Source of the DNA: Pseudomonadota bacterium
GTDB taxonomy: Bacteria > Pseudomonadota > Gammaproteobacteria > Burkholderiales > Rhodocyclaceae
Assembly: GCA_008501585.1 (NCBI GenBank)
Contig: QQUN01000019.1
Location: 1-64,000, forward strand
Direction: 5' to 3'
DNA length: 64,000 nucleotides
In this document: one piece after another, positions 42,115-50,618 of the stretch
How the letters are laid out: each line of letters opens with the position of its first letter
Numbering within the stretch: the first letter of the stretch is position 1
Notes under the pieces: model-generated
What the model saw: the letters and a program-made list of their open reading frames with translations, nothing else
Database searches by the model: none
Told to the model about the DNA's origin: nothing
Position numbers and translations under genes: made by a program

Positions 42115-42846
42115 TCAAGAAATTTCGGGGGGCTTGCCGTTGATGTAGCGGGTCGGGTCCTCGACGCCGGCCTCGAGGAAGCCGGCACGGCGCAGGCGGC
42201 AGGCTTCGCAGCGGCCGCAGGCGCGGCCGGTATCGTCCGCCAGGTAGCAGGTGACCGTCTGGGCGTAGTCGACGCCGAGGGCGGTGCCCTGACGGATGAT
42301 GTCGGCCTTGCTGAGCGCGATGAGGGGCGCATGGATGGTGAGGCGCTCGCCCTCGACCCCGGCCTTGGTGGCGAGGTTGGCCATGGTCTCGAAGGCGGCG
42401 ATGTATTCCGGCCGGCAATCGGGGTAGCCGGAAAAATCGACCGCATTGACGCCGACAAAGATGTCGCGGGCGCCGAGCACTTCGGCCCAGGCCAGGGCGA
42501 TGGACAACATCACCGTGTTGCGGGCGGGGACATAGGTGACGGGGATGGGCGAGGCGCCGGCGCTGCGGGCTTCGGTCGGTACATCGATGGTCGGGTCGGT
42601 CAGGGCCGAGCCGCCGAACTGGCCGAGGCCGACGCGGGCGAGGCGGTGTTCGACGGCGCCAAGGCTGTCGGCGACACGCTTGGAGGCGGTCAGCTCGGCC
42701 GCGTGGCGCTGGCCGTAGGCGACGGACAGGGCGTAGCAGTCGAAGCCCTGGTCACGCGCGATGGCCAGGCAGGTGGCGGAGTCGAGCCCGCCGGAGAGCA
42801 GGACGACGGCGCGGCGCGGCGGGGGCAGGTCGGTGTGATCATTCAT
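42115..42846 (-). CDS. queC: 7-cyano-7-deazaguanine synthase
   Basis: A 243-residue ATP-dependent enzyme converting 7-carboxy-7-deazaguanine to preQ0 in queuosine synthesis. The PP-loop is [35 protein letters not shown] and [16 protein letters not shown] follow, and the zinc site is the C-terminal Cys set [20 protein letters not shown]. It is five bases downstream of queE in the leftward tol-pal-que cluster. Confidence 0.96.
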   Translation of the reverse strand: MNDHTDLPPPRRAVVLLSGGLDSATCLAIARDQGFDCYALSVAYGQRHAAELTASKRVADSLGAVEHRLARVGLGQFGGSALTDPTIDVPTEARSAGASPIPVTYVPARNTVMLSIALAWAEVLGARDIFVGVNAVDFSGYPDCRPEYIAAFETMANLATKAGVEGERLTIHAPLIALSKADIIRQGTALGVDYAQTVTCYLADDTGRACGRCEACRLRRAGFLEAGVEDPTRYINGKPPEIS

Positions 42847-42851
42847 GGGGC

Positions 42852-43511
42852 TTATTTGCCGCGGGCGTCCGCCCACAGCACTTTGTGCAGTTGCATTTGA
42901 AAGCGCACCGGCAGGCGGTCGCGCACGATCCACTCGGCGAGATCGGCCGGGGCCAGCTCACCGGCCACCGGGGAGAACAGCACCGGGCAGCGCGCGGCGA
43001 GGGCGTGCTCGCGGACCTGCGCGCAGGCCCAGGCGTAGTCGCTGGCGTTGGCGATGACGATTTTCAGTTCGTCGCGGCGGTTCAGGTGGGCGAGATTGTC
43101 CCAGCGGTTCTTGTCCGCTTCGCCAGAGCCAGGGGCCTTGAGGTCCATGATGCGGCTGACGCGCGGGTCGACGGCGGCGATGTCGAGCGCGCCGCTGGTC
43201 TCCAGCGAGACATCGTAGCCGGCGTCGCACAGGGCGGTGAGCAGGGCGTGGCAGCCTTTCTGGGCGAGGGGCTCGCCACCGGTCACGCACACATGCGGCA
43301 GGCCGTGGCTGGCGATTTCGTCGAGGATGGCCGGCAGGTCACGCGTCTGGCCGCCATTGAAGGCGTATTCGGTGTCACACCACACGCAGCGCAGCGGGCA
43401 GCCGGTGAGGCGCACGAAGACGGTGGGCAGGCCGGCGCGGGAGGCTTCGCCCTGGACGGAGGCGAAGATTTCCGTCACCCGCAGCCGGGTGACGGTCGCG
43501 GGGGTGCTCAT
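42852..43511 (-). CDS. queE: 7-carboxy-7-deazaguanine synthase (radical SAM)
   Basis: A 219-residue radical SAM enzyme that contracts 6-carboxytetrahydropterin to 7-carboxy-7-deazaguanine. The iron-sulfur motif is [15 protein letters not shown] (CX3CX2C), with [15 protein letters not shown] before it and [11 protein letters not shown] after, then SLETSGALD. The start [16 protein letters not shown] is consistent with family N-termini. Between cpoB and queC, probably one transcript with tol-pal. Confidence 0.95.
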   Translation of the reverse strand: MSTPATVTRLRVTEIFASVQGEASRAGLPTVFVRLTGCPLRCVWCDTEYAFNGGQTRDLPAILDEIASHGLPHVCVTGGEPLAQKGCHALLTALCDAGYDVSLETSGALDIAAVDPRVSRIMDLKAPGSGEADKNRWDNLAHLNRRDELKIVIANASDYAWACAQVREHALAARCPVLFSPVAGELAPADLAEWIVRDRLPVRFQMQLHKVLWADARGK

Positions 43512-43518
43512 GCGCGGA

Positions 43519-44235
43519 TCAGTTGCCCAGACGCTGCTTGGCCGATTTGGCGGCAGCGCTGTCGGGGTACTGGCTGATCACGGCCTTGAGCGTGTTCTGC
43601 TCCAGCCGGCGTTCGCCCATGGCGCGCTGGCAGTTGGCCACGCCGAGCAGGGCGTCGGGCGCGCGGGCGTCTTGCGGCCACTGGTTGACCACGGTGTTGA
43701 AGTGCTGCGTGGCGCGGGCGATGTCCTTGGCCTGCAGGGCGGCGCTGCCAGCCCAGAAATGGGCGCTGGGCAGGAAGCTGCTGCCGGCATAGGCGGCAAT
43801 GAAGGCGTCGAAGGCGGTCGCCGCTTCGGCGTACTTGCCGCCCTTGAGCAGATTCAGTGCGCTTTCGTAGTCGCGCGATTCGGCGGCAGGATCGATCTGG
43901 GCGGACGGGCCGGCACCCCCGGTTTCCAGCTTGCGCAGACGGGCATCGAGGTCGACATAGAAGTCCTGCTGGCGCTTCTTCACCGACTCCATGTCGTGCA
44001 TCATCAGCTCGACATCCCCGCGCAACTTGGCCACCTCGGCTTTCATGGCCTCGATCTGGTTGGCCAGTTGCAGCGATGCACGTGAGCTTGCTTCGAGGGC
44101 CTCGATGCGCGCGGTGTGTTCATCGCGAATGCGGATGATCTCCTTGCGCGCCTCGGCGTCGTCAAACAGGCCAGCGTGCGCCGGCCACGTGAGCACCGCT
44201 GCAAGCAGTGCAATCCAGGGGGCCGGCCGCATCAT
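43519..44235 (-). CDS. cpoB: Cell division coordinator CpoB (YbgF)
   Basis: A 238-residue periplasmic protein with signal peptide MMRPAPWIALLAAVLTWPAHA, a coiled-coil segment (about 30-105, with MKAEVAKLRGDVELMMHDM) for trimerisation and TolA contact, a linker, and C-terminal TPR repeats (about 120-238) with YESALNLLKGGKYAEAATAF. It coordinates outer-membrane constriction with septal peptidoglycan synthesis. Its ATG overlaps the pal stop (TGATG). Confidence 0.93.
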   Translation of the reverse strand: MMRPAPWIALLAAVLTWPAHAGLFDDAEARKEIIRIRDEHTARIEALEASSRASLQLANQIEAMKAEVAKLRGDVELMMHDMESVKKRQQDFYVDLDARLRKLETGGAGPSAQIDPAAESRDYESALNLLKGGKYAEAATAFDAFIAAYAGSSFLPSAHFWAGSAALQAKDIARATQHFNTVVNQWPQDARAPDALLGVANCQRAMGERRLEQNTLKAVISQYPDSAAAKSAKQRLGN

Positions 44236-44762
44236 CAGAACTCTCCGGCGTAGAGCATTTCGCCGCGACGGTTTTCGGCGTAGCAGGCTTCGGTGCGCTC
44301 GGTGCACTGCGGCTTCTCTTCACCCAGGCTGACCGATTCGATCTGGCCTTCCTTGGCGCCGAGCAGCATCAGGGCCTTCTTGACGGCGTCCGAACGCTTC
44401 TGGCCCAGGGCGAGGTTGTACTCGCGGCTGCCGCGCTCGTCGGCGCTACCCTGGATGAGCATCTTCATCTGCGGGTTGGCAGCCAGGAAACGGCCGTGGG
44501 CTTCGATCAGCGGCATGTACTGGCCGCGGATGGTGAAGCTGTCGTAGTCGAACATGATGGCGCGCTTGGACAGGATGTTGTTCGGGTCGCGCAGGGCGGC
44601 CAGACCGGCACCTTGCGGCTGATCGGGGCGCACGGTCGGGATCGTGCCGGCACCGGCCGAACGGTCTTCGACGCTGGCGCCCTGGTCAGAGCTCATCGGG
44701 GTGCTCGAGCAGCCTGCCAGCAAGGCAAGAGCGAGCATGGAGGCGGCGAGGGGGTAACGCAT
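44235..44762 (-). CDS. pal: Peptidoglycan-associated lipoprotein Pal
   Basis: A 175-residue outer-membrane lipoprotein with lipobox ALLAGC (Cys18) and an OmpA-like domain (about 70-175) containing IMFDYDSFTIRGQY and QGSADERGSREYNLALGQKR, which binds diaminopimelate of peptidoglycan. The start MRYPLAAS has AAGGAG in the correct place. Unusually, the C-terminal part has a CTERTEAC segment with two Cys. Confidence 0.96.
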   Translation of the reverse strand: MRYPLAASMLALALLAGCSSTPMSSDQGASVEDRSAGAGTIPTVRPDQPQGAGLAALRDPNNILSKRAIMFDYDSFTIRGQYMPLIEAHGRFLAANPQMKMLIQGSADERGSREYNLALGQKRSDAVKKALMLLGAKEGQIESVSLGEEKPQCTERTEACYAENRRGEMLYAGEF

Positions 44763-44800
44763 TGAAAAGACTCCTTGAGTCATAAAGTACTAGCGATCCG

Positions 44801-46081
44801 CTAGCGGGGCAGAGGTCCCCAGGCGGGTTCACGCACGTCGGCGGCCTGGACCGAGAGACGTTGCTTGATTCGCCCGTCGGACGAAACAGCGGCAAGCACC
44901 CCGCGGCCACCGATCTCCGTTGCGTAGAGGATCATGCGGCTATTGGGCGCAAAACTGGGTGATTCGTCCCGACCGGTATCGGTCAGGACAGCAAACTGGC
45001 GGGTCGCCACGTCCATGATCGCGACCTGGAAGCCGTTGCCGGTCCGGGCGATGTAGGTCATGGTCTGGCCATCGGGCGAGGGGCGCGGGGTGACGTTGTA
45101 GCTGCCCTCGAAGGTGACGCGCTCGGCACGACCGCCGGCGGTGGCGATGCGGTAGATCTGCGGACTGCCGCCCCGGTCGGAGGTGAAATAGATCCACTGC
45201 CCGTCGTGGCTGAAGGCCGGCTCGGTATCGATGCTCGACGAGGTGGCCAGGCGGGTGACGCCGGAGCCATCGGGATTGACGGTGTATAGCTGCGACAGGC
45301 CGTCCTTGGTCAGCACCACGGCGAGGCGGCTGCCGTCGGGCGACCAGGCCGGCGCGGAGTTGGAGCCCTTGAAGTTGGCCGCCACCGAGCGCAGGCCGCT
45401 GGCCAGGGTGTGGACATAGACCACCGGCTTCTTGGCTTCGAAGGAGACATAGGCCAGGCGGCCGCCATCGGGCGACCACGACGGCGAGATGATCGGCTCG
45501 TTCGAGGCCAGCGCGGTCTGCGGGTTGGCGCCGTCGGAGTCGGCGATCTGCAGCTTGTACTGGCCGCCGCTCTTGACCACGTAGGCGATCTGGGTCGAGA
45601 ACACGCCCTTCAGGCCGGTGATGCGCTCATAGATGACGTCGGCGATCTTGTGGCCCGTGGCGCGGTACTGCGCCGGCGTCATGGTCAGGGTGAGGGCGTC
45701 GAGCTGGGCTTCCTGGCGGGTGTCGTAGAGGCGCACGCGCACTTCGTACTTGCCGCTCTGGGCTGGCACCACCGTGCCGACGGCAATGGCGTCGGCGCCG
45801 CGGGTGCGCAGGTAGGCGAAATCGGGCGGCATGGCCTCGCTCATCGGCCGCGGGCCCATCTCGACCAGCGAGAACAGGCCGCTGCGTTCGAGGTCGCCCC
45901 GGACGACTTCGGTGACGCTGCGCGGAAGCTGCGATTCGCCCTCCATCACCGCAACGGCGACCGGGAAGCGGTTGGCGCCGGCGCCGGTGATTTCGATCGA
46001 CAGCTGCGCACGCGCCGTCAGGGCGACGGTGGCGAGCAGGGCGATCAGCAAAAATCGAAGCAAATCAGTCAGTTTCATCAT
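44801..46081 (-). CDS. tolB: Tol-Pal system translocation protein TolB
   Basis: A 426-residue periplasmic beta-propeller with signal peptide (LLRFLLIALLATVALTARA). The N-terminal domain (about 27-160) has GLFSLVEMG, and six WD40-like PD40 repeats follow (ISPSWSPDGGRLAYVSFE, APAWSPDGSRLAVVL, PAFSHDGQWIYFTSDRGG). It links Pal with TolA. Located 38 bases upstream of pal. Confidence 0.96.
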   Translation of the reverse strand: MMKLTDLLRFLLIALLATVALTARAQLSIEITGAGANRFPVAVAVMEGESQLPRSVTEVVRGDLERSGLFSLVEMGPRPMSEAMPPDFAYLRTRGADAIAVGTVVPAQSGKYEVRVRLYDTRQEAQLDALTLTMTPAQYRATGHKIADVIYERITGLKGVFSTQIAYVVKSGGQYKLQIADSDGANPQTALASNEPIISPSWSPDGGRLAYVSFEAKKPVVYVHTLASGLRSVAANFKGSNSAPAWSPDGSRLAVVLTKDGLSQLYTVNPDGSGVTRLATSSSIDTEPAFSHDGQWIYFTSDRGGSPQIYRIATAGGRAERVTFEGSYNVTPRPSPDGQTMTYIARTGNGFQVAIMDVATRQFAVLTDTGRDESPSFAPNSRMILYATEIGGRGVLAAVSSDGRIKQRLSVQAADVREPAWGPLPR

Positions 46082-46118
46082 CTGTGGTTCCCGGGCGGAT
46101 TATACCGAACCCCATCGA

Positions 46119-47009
46119 CTATTCGAGCGGGCGAAATTTGAGCTCTAGTGTACGGGCAAAGAGTGCTTTGTCGGTAGGCAGCGGCAAGGGACTCGACTTG
46201 CGGATGGCCCGCTCGATGGCTTCGTCCAGCGCCGTGCTGCCGGTGCTCTTCTTCAGGCGCAATTCCATCACCGTACCGTCGGGCAGCTGGTCGACGATGA
46301 AGGTGGCCTCCGGGTTGCCGCTGACGCCCGGCGGCAACACGATGTTCTGCCGGACGCGCTGGCGGATCGCATTCTGGTACGCATCGAGTGCGCCGGCCCG
46401 CGCGGCCGACTGCATCTCCTGCTTGAGCAGCTCGGATTCACGGGCGCGCTGGGCGTCCATCGCCAGCAGTTCCTGCATGCGATTGTCTTCGATCTGCTTC
46501 GAGCGGTCGACCTTGGGCTCAGGCTTTGGCGCTGGTTTGGGCTCGGGCTTCGGTTCCGGCTTTTTCGGCTCGGGCTTCTTCGGCTCGGGCTTGGGCTCGG
46601 GTTTCTTGGGCTCAGGCTTTTTCGGCTCGGGCTTGGGTTCCGGCTTTTTTGGCTCGGGCTTTTTCGGCTCAGGCTTCTTTTCCGGAATCTTGATCTCGGG
46701 CGGCTTCGGCTGGGGCTCGGGCTTCGGCTCGGGCTTGGGTTCCGGTTTGGGTTCCGGCTTTGGCTCGGGTTTGGGCTCGGGCTTCGGTTCGGGTTTGGGC
46801 TCCGGCACGGGCTCGGGTTTGGGGGACGGCGGGGCGACACGCACCGGCGCCGGCGGCGCGGCGACCAGCGCCACCTGCACGGCGGCCGGCGGCTCGCTCT
46901 GCCAGCGCACGCCCAGAAACAGAAACGCCGCCAGCGCTAGGTGCACCAGCGCGGCGAGTACGAACGAAATGCGTTTGCCCGGCTCCGGGCGGTCCTGCAG
47001 CGGGTTCAT
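46119..47009 (-). CDS. tolA: TolA
   Basis: A 296-residue inner-membrane-anchored protein: an N-terminal helix (about 13-32), a long Pro-Lys-Glu domain of EPKP and KKPEPK repeats (about 60-165), a short helical segment, and a C-terminal globular domain (about 205-296) with NIVLPPGVSGNPEATFIVDQLPDG typical of TolA/TonB-C. In E. coli TolA domain II is Ala-Lys-rich helix; here it is a TonB-like Pro-Glu-Lys rod. It overlaps the tolR stop by four bases. Confidence 0.94.
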   Translation of the reverse strand: MNPLQDRPEPGKRISFVLAALVHLALAAFLFLGVRWQSEPPAAVQVALVAAPPAPVRVAPPSPKPEPVPEPKPEPKPEPKPEPKPEPKPEPKPEPKPEPQPKPPEIKIPEKKPEPKKPEPKKPEPKPEPKKPEPKKPEPKPEPKKPEPKKPEPKPEPKPAPKPEPKVDRSKQIEDNRMQELLAMDAQRARESELLKQEMQSAARAGALDAYQNAIRQRVRQNIVLPPGVSGNPEATFIVDQLPDGTVMELRLKKSTGSTALDEAIERAIRKSSPLPLPTDKALFARTLELKFRPLE

Positions 47010-47428
47010 CGTCTGGTGGTCGGTTCGCGTTCGCCGCGCTGCACGAGCAGGCCGATCTTGTCGATGCCCTTTTCCTGGAGCGCGGACATGACCTTGAGCA
47101 CCGCCTCGTAGCGGGCGTCGCCGTCGCCGGCGATGAGCACGGCGCGGGCCGGGTTCTCCTGCTGCATCTGCCGCAGTTGCGCCACCACGGCTTCGAGGGG
47201 CATCGGCACCGGTTCCTCGGCGGCGTTACGCAGGGCCACACTGCCGTCCGGCTGCACGACGACATAAAGGGGGGTGGCCGGTGTCTGCGAGGCCTTGCCC
47301 ACACTGGGCAACTCGACGCTGCCGGTCTGGATCATCGGCGCGGTGACCATGAAGATGACGAGCAGCACCAGCATCACGTCGATGTACGGCACGACGTTGA
47401 TCTGGTTCATCAGGCGGCGCTCACGCAT
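47006..47428 (-). CDS. tolR: TolR (ExbD-family)
   Basis: A 140-residue ExbD-family protein with one membrane helix carrying the proton-pathway Asp (NVVPYIDVMLVLLVIFMVT), then a periplasmic domain with VELPSVGKAS. It partners TolQ to harvest proton motive force for TolA. It begins 14 bases after tolQ. Confidence 0.95.
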   Translation of the reverse strand: MRERRLMNQINVVPYIDVMLVLLVIFMVTAPMIQTGSVELPSVGKASQTPATPLYVVVQPDGSVALRNAAEEPVPMPLEAVVAQLRQMQQENPARAVLIAGDGDARYEAVLKVMSALQEKGIDKIGLLVQRGEREPTTRR

Positions 47429-47442
47429 GGCGACTCCCTCGC

Positions 47443-48117
47443 TCAGCGCAGCTGGCGCTGGAGGATGTTGGAGAACTCTTCCATGAAGCTCTCGAGGCGG
47501 ATCGACAGGCGGTCGATGTCGTGGGCAAAGCGGTTGTAGGCCACCACGGCGGGGATGGCGGCAAACAGGCCGATGGCGGTGGCGACCAGGGCTTCGGCAA
47601 TGCCGGGGGCGACATGGGCGAGCGTGGCCGAGGTGACGTTGGACAGGCCGCGGAAGGCGTTCATGATGCCCCACACCGTGCCGAACAGGCCGACATAGGG
47701 CGACACCGAGCCGACCGAGGCGAGAAAGGCCAGATGCGCTTCGAGCTCATCGACCTCGCGCTGGTAGGTGGCGCGCATGGCGCGGCGGGCGCCGTCCACG
47801 ACGGTGGCGTGGTCGGCCTTCTTGGCATGCAGCTTGGAGAACTCGCGATAGCCGGACTCGAAGATGCGCTCCATCGGGCCGGTATTGTGGCGATCGTTGC
47901 CGGCGCTCTGGTAGAGCGCGTTGAGGTCGCCGCCGCTCCAGAAGCTGCGCTCGAAGTCCATCGACTTGCGCCGTGCGCTGCCGATGGAAAACCACTTGCG
48001 GAAGATCCAGTACCAGGACATGAAGGAGAGGCCCGCCAGCAGGGCCATCACCAGTTTGACCAGCAGGCTGGCCTCGGCGATGAGGGAGAGGATCGACAGG
48101 TCTTGAGTGATTGGCAT
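47443..48117 (-). CDS. tolQ: TolQ (MotA/ExbB-family proton channel)
   Basis: A 224-residue protein with three membrane helices (about 16-37, 135-160, 170-195) and family motifs LAFLASVGSVSPYVGLFGTVWGIMNAF and VAPGIAEALVATAIGLFAAIPAVV. It makes the proton channel with TolR. It is two bases from ybgC, the usual order of the tol-pal cluster. Confidence 0.96.
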   Translation of the reverse strand: MPITQDLSILSLIAEASLLVKLVMALLAGLSFMSWYWIFRKWFSIGSARRKSMDFERSFWSGGDLNALYQSAGNDRHNTGPMERIFESGYREFSKLHAKKADHATVVDGARRAMRATYQREVDELEAHLAFLASVGSVSPYVGLFGTVWGIMNAFRGLSNVTSATLAHVAPGIAEALVATAIGLFAAIPAVVAYNRFAHDIDRLSIRLESFMEEFSNILQRQLR

Positions 48118-48119
48118 GG

Positions 48120-48557
48120 TCAGCCCGGTTGGCCGGAGTTCAGTGTGTGTCGGATGGAATCGGGGATGGCGACGGCCCGGTTGCGGCGGGTGTCCAGACA
48201 GGCGACAGTGACCGTCGCTTCGAACAGGAGTTCCGCGCCGCAGAAAATATTTTGGCTAAAGCTCAGGCTGGCGCGTTTGAGCGTGTCGACCGCGGTGGTG
48301 ATGGTGAGCGTGTCGTCGAGGCGGGCGGGGCGCAGGTAGTTGCCTTCGACCCGGCGTACGACAAAGGCGATACCGGTGTCGGCCATCAGCACCTGCTGGT
48401 CGAAACCGCGCTGGCGCAGCCACTCGGTGCGGCCCCGCTCGCAAAAGCGCCAGTAGTTGGCGTAGTAGACGACGCCCGCGGCATCGGTGTCTTCGTAATA
48501 GACGCGGGCGATCAAGGTGTCGGATTCGATAGCGGCAACTGCCTGGGGTGTGAGCAT
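48120..48557 (-). CDS. ybgC: Acyl-CoA thioesterase YbgC
   Basis: A 145-residue hotdog-fold thioesterase with the active-site YYEDTDAAGVVYYANYWRF (catalytic Asp), GIAFVVRRVEGNYLRPA and CLDTRRNRAVAIP. In E. coli it is in the tol-pal operon and acts on short-chain or acyl-ACP thioesters. It is first of the leftward cluster. Confidence 0.94.
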   Translation of the reverse strand: MLTPQAVAAIESDTLIARVYYEDTDAAGVVYYANYWRFCERGRTEWLRQRGFDQQVLMADTGIAFVVRRVEGNYLRPARLDDTLTITTAVDTLKRASLSFSQNIFCGAELLFEATVTVACLDTRRNRAVAIPDSIRHTLNSGQPG

Positions 48558-48661
48558 CGCGCCATTTTAGCTGAGAGCGCGGCGCTTGTTGCGATGCAGC
48601 TTGGCGCAATCCTTTACAAAACTTTTCGTGCGCCGGGCGCACAATACCTCACAGTGCAGTG

Positions 48662-48690
48662 CTGTCATGCAGATGCTGCAATGCTATTCT
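48662..48690 (+). promoter_or_regulatory. Promoter of the STAS-hslVU transcript
   Basis: CTGTCA (48662-48667) and an extended -10, TGC-TATTCT (48685-48690), have a 17-base spacer. The predicted start falls near 48697, exactly where the leader structure begins. Confidence 0.5.
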
Positions 48691-48696
48691 GACTGC

Positions 48697-48816
48697 CCGG
48701 TGTGTGAAGCACCGGGGCGAAACATCCCGGGGGCTGGCGCGCCAGGCGCGCAGCCCCGCTGACGCCCGCCAGAGGCGTCCGACGACACGGTCGATACAGC
48801 GGGATGGCGTTTCGCC
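48697..48816 (+). ncRNA. Structured leader RNA with four-way junction, upstream of STAS gene
   Basis: A first hairpin CCGGTG/CACCGG (48697-48715) is followed by a long closing helix: GGCGAAACATCCCG (48716-48729) pairs completely with CGGGAT and GTTTCGCC (48800-48816, three-base GGC bulge). Inside are three hairpins: GGGGCT-GCGCG stem (48730-48757), GACGCC/GGCGTC (48761-48779) and CGAC/GTCG (48780-48793). The ribosome binding site GGAGGG starts six bases after the closing helix. No known riboswitch class was recognised. Confidence 0.55.
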
Positions 48817-48835
48817 GAGACGGAGGGACGGGATC

Positions 48836-49966
48836 TTGGTTGGGCCATCACACAAGAACAAGGCGGCCGGCACCGGCAAGGGGCCGCGCTCGGAGTTGTC
48901 GACGCTGGACTTCGGTGCGGCGGGCGGCGACGTCGTGCGCGCGCTGGCCGAATGTGCCGGCAAGATCGAGGTGCAGGAAGGCGGCGATGCCTTTGCGGGC
49001 GTGGCCGAAGATGCCGCGGTGCTTTATGCCAATGGTCAGAACGACCTGGCGGCGCAGGTGCTGGGCGAGTTCGTGGCCGGGCTGACGCCGGGCCAGGGCG
49101 AACCGCTGTGGCTGATGCTGATCGATCTGTACAAGCTGACCGGCAAGCGGGCCGAGTTCGACGAGCGGGTGATCGCGTACGCCCGCAGTTTCGAGAAATC
49201 GCCGCCGCCCTGGGACGTGGCCGATGCGCCCGCCGCCGGCAGCACGGCGCCGGCCGCGCCGGCCGTGGCGCTGGGCACGGCGCTGACCGACCAGGTGGCC
49301 AAGCAGTTCGACCGGGTGCGCGAAGCCGCACGCAAGAGCGGCGCGGTGCGGATCGACCTGTCGCGCCTGCGTTCGGCCGACGAGGTGGGGTGTGCACTGC
49401 TGCGCACCCTGATTTCAGACCTCAAGAGCGCGTCGGTGGCCATCCGGCTGGCCGGCGCCGGCACGGTGGCCAACATGCTGCGTGGCCAGGTCATGGCGGG
49501 CCGGCGCGAAAACCAGCAGATGTGGTTGCTGCTGCTCGACATGCTGCAACAGACGGACGATATCGAGCGCTTTGAAGAGGTGGCGCTCGACTACGCCATT
49601 ACCTTCGAGGAATCGCCGCCGTCATGGGAGCCGAAGGCGGTGGCCGAGCTGGCCTCGACCACGGCCGAGCTGGTGTCGGCGGTGCAGATGGACGACGGGT
49701 TCGTGCTCGAGGGCGAGATCCTCGGCGCCAATGCCGAGGCGGTGCGCAGGCTGGCGGCATTTGCCGCGGAGCGTGGGCGGGTCGATGTTGACTGTAGCCG
49801 ACTGCGGCGAATCGACTTCGTGTGCGCTGGCGCACTGTTCAATGTGCTGGCCCAGTTGCAGGGCCAGGGCAAGCTGATCGTCCTCAAGGACGTGAACGCC
49901 ATGGTCGCCGCCCTGCTGCGGGTGATGGGGGTCGACCAGGTCGCCCGCTTGCAATTACGCACTTAG
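48836..49966 (+). CDS. STAS-domain protein with duplicated TPR-like segments
   Basis: A 376-residue cytoplasmic protein, start at TTG with GGAGGG eight bases upstream. Two STAS-like segments are seen (about 155-205, IDLSRLRSADEVGCALLRTL; about 310-376, VDCSRLRRIDFVCAGALFNVL). Each is preceded or followed by a near-duplicate helical unit: PLWLMLIDLYKLTGKRAEFDE...YARSFEKSPPPW and MWLLLLDMLQQTDDIERFEE...YAITFEESPPSW. STAS domains usually sense or relay signals as anti-anti-sigma partners. It lies 90 bases before hslV in the same orientation; its function is not known. Confidence 0.8.
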   Translation: MVGPSHKNKAAGTGKGPRSELSTLDFGAAGGDVVRALAECAGKIEVQEGGDAFAGVAEDAAVLYANGQNDLAAQVLGEFVAGLTPGQGEPLWLMLIDLYKLTGKRAEFDERVIAYARSFEKSPPPWDVADAPAAGSTAPAAPAVALGTALTDQVAKQFDRVREAARKSGAVRIDLSRLRSADEVGCALLRTLISDLKSASVAIRLAGAGTVANMLRGQVMAGRRENQQMWLLLLDMLQQTDDIERFEEVALDYAITFEESPPSWEPKAVAELASTTAELVSAVQMDDGFVLEGEILGANAEAVRRLAAFAAERGRVDVDCSRLRRIDFVCAGALFNVLAQLQGQGKLIVLKDVNAMVAALLRVMGVDQVARLQLRT

Positions 49967-50056
49967 CCCCCAAGTGCGCTGGATGGTCGGCGCGCGATCC
50001 CGTCGTGTGCCGGTGGCGCTCTCAACACGCCCCCCGGCGGGCGAATCGGATCAGGC

Positions 50057-50593
50057 ATGGAACAGTATCACGGCACCACCATCCTCTCGGTGCGGCGCGG
50101 CAGGCGTGTCGCCCTCGGCGGTGACGGGCAGGTCACGCTGGGCAACATCGTCATCAAGGGCAGCGCACGCAAGGTGCGCCGCATCCACCACGATCGCATC
50201 CTCGCCGGCTTTGCCGGCGGCACGGCCGACGCCTTCACGCTGTTCGAGCGTTTCGAGGCCAAGCTGGAGAAACATCAAGGGCATCTGGTGCGCAGCGCTG
50301 TCGAGTTGGCCAAGGACTGGCGCACCGACCGCATGCTGCGCCGGCTGGAGGCCATGCTGGCCGTGGCCGACGAGGAAAACTCCCTGGTGATCACCGGCAA
50401 TGGCGATGTGCTCGAGCCCGAACAGGGCATCGTGGCCATCGGCAGCGGCGGCGCCTACGCGCAGTCGGCAGCCCGCGCGCTGCTGGAGAACACCGACCTG
50501 GTGCCCGAAGAGATCGTCAGCAAGTCGCTGGCCATCGCCGGCGACCTGTGCATCTACACCAACCAACACCACACCATCGAGGTGCTGGGCTGA
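50057..50593 (+). CDS. hslV: ATP-dependent protease peptidase subunit HslV (ClpQ)
   Basis: A 178-residue proteasome-beta-like peptidase. After a short propeptide MEQYHG, the nucleophile Thr starts [38 protein letters not shown] and [15 protein letters not shown] follow in family order. It assembles as a double hexamer capped by HslU. It begins 25 bases before hslU. Confidence 0.97.
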   Translation: MEQYHGTTILSVRRGRRVALGGDGQVTLGNIVIKGSARKVRRIHHDRILAGFAGGTADAFTLFERFEAKLEKHQGHLVRSAVELAKDWRTDRMLRRLEAMLAVADEENSLVITGNGDVLEPEQGIVAIGSGGAYAQSAARALLENTDLVPEEIVSKSLAIAGDLCIYTNQHHTIEVLG

Positions 50594-50618
50594 GCCCGGC
50601 ACCTGAGGCAAGCAGATC

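Noticed and set aside
48697..48816. Known riboswitch (fluoride, c-di-GMP, TPP, SAH) in the STAS leader
   Set aside because: GGGATGG superficially recalls the fluoride motif, but the conserved core sequences of these classes are absent and the four-way architecture differs.
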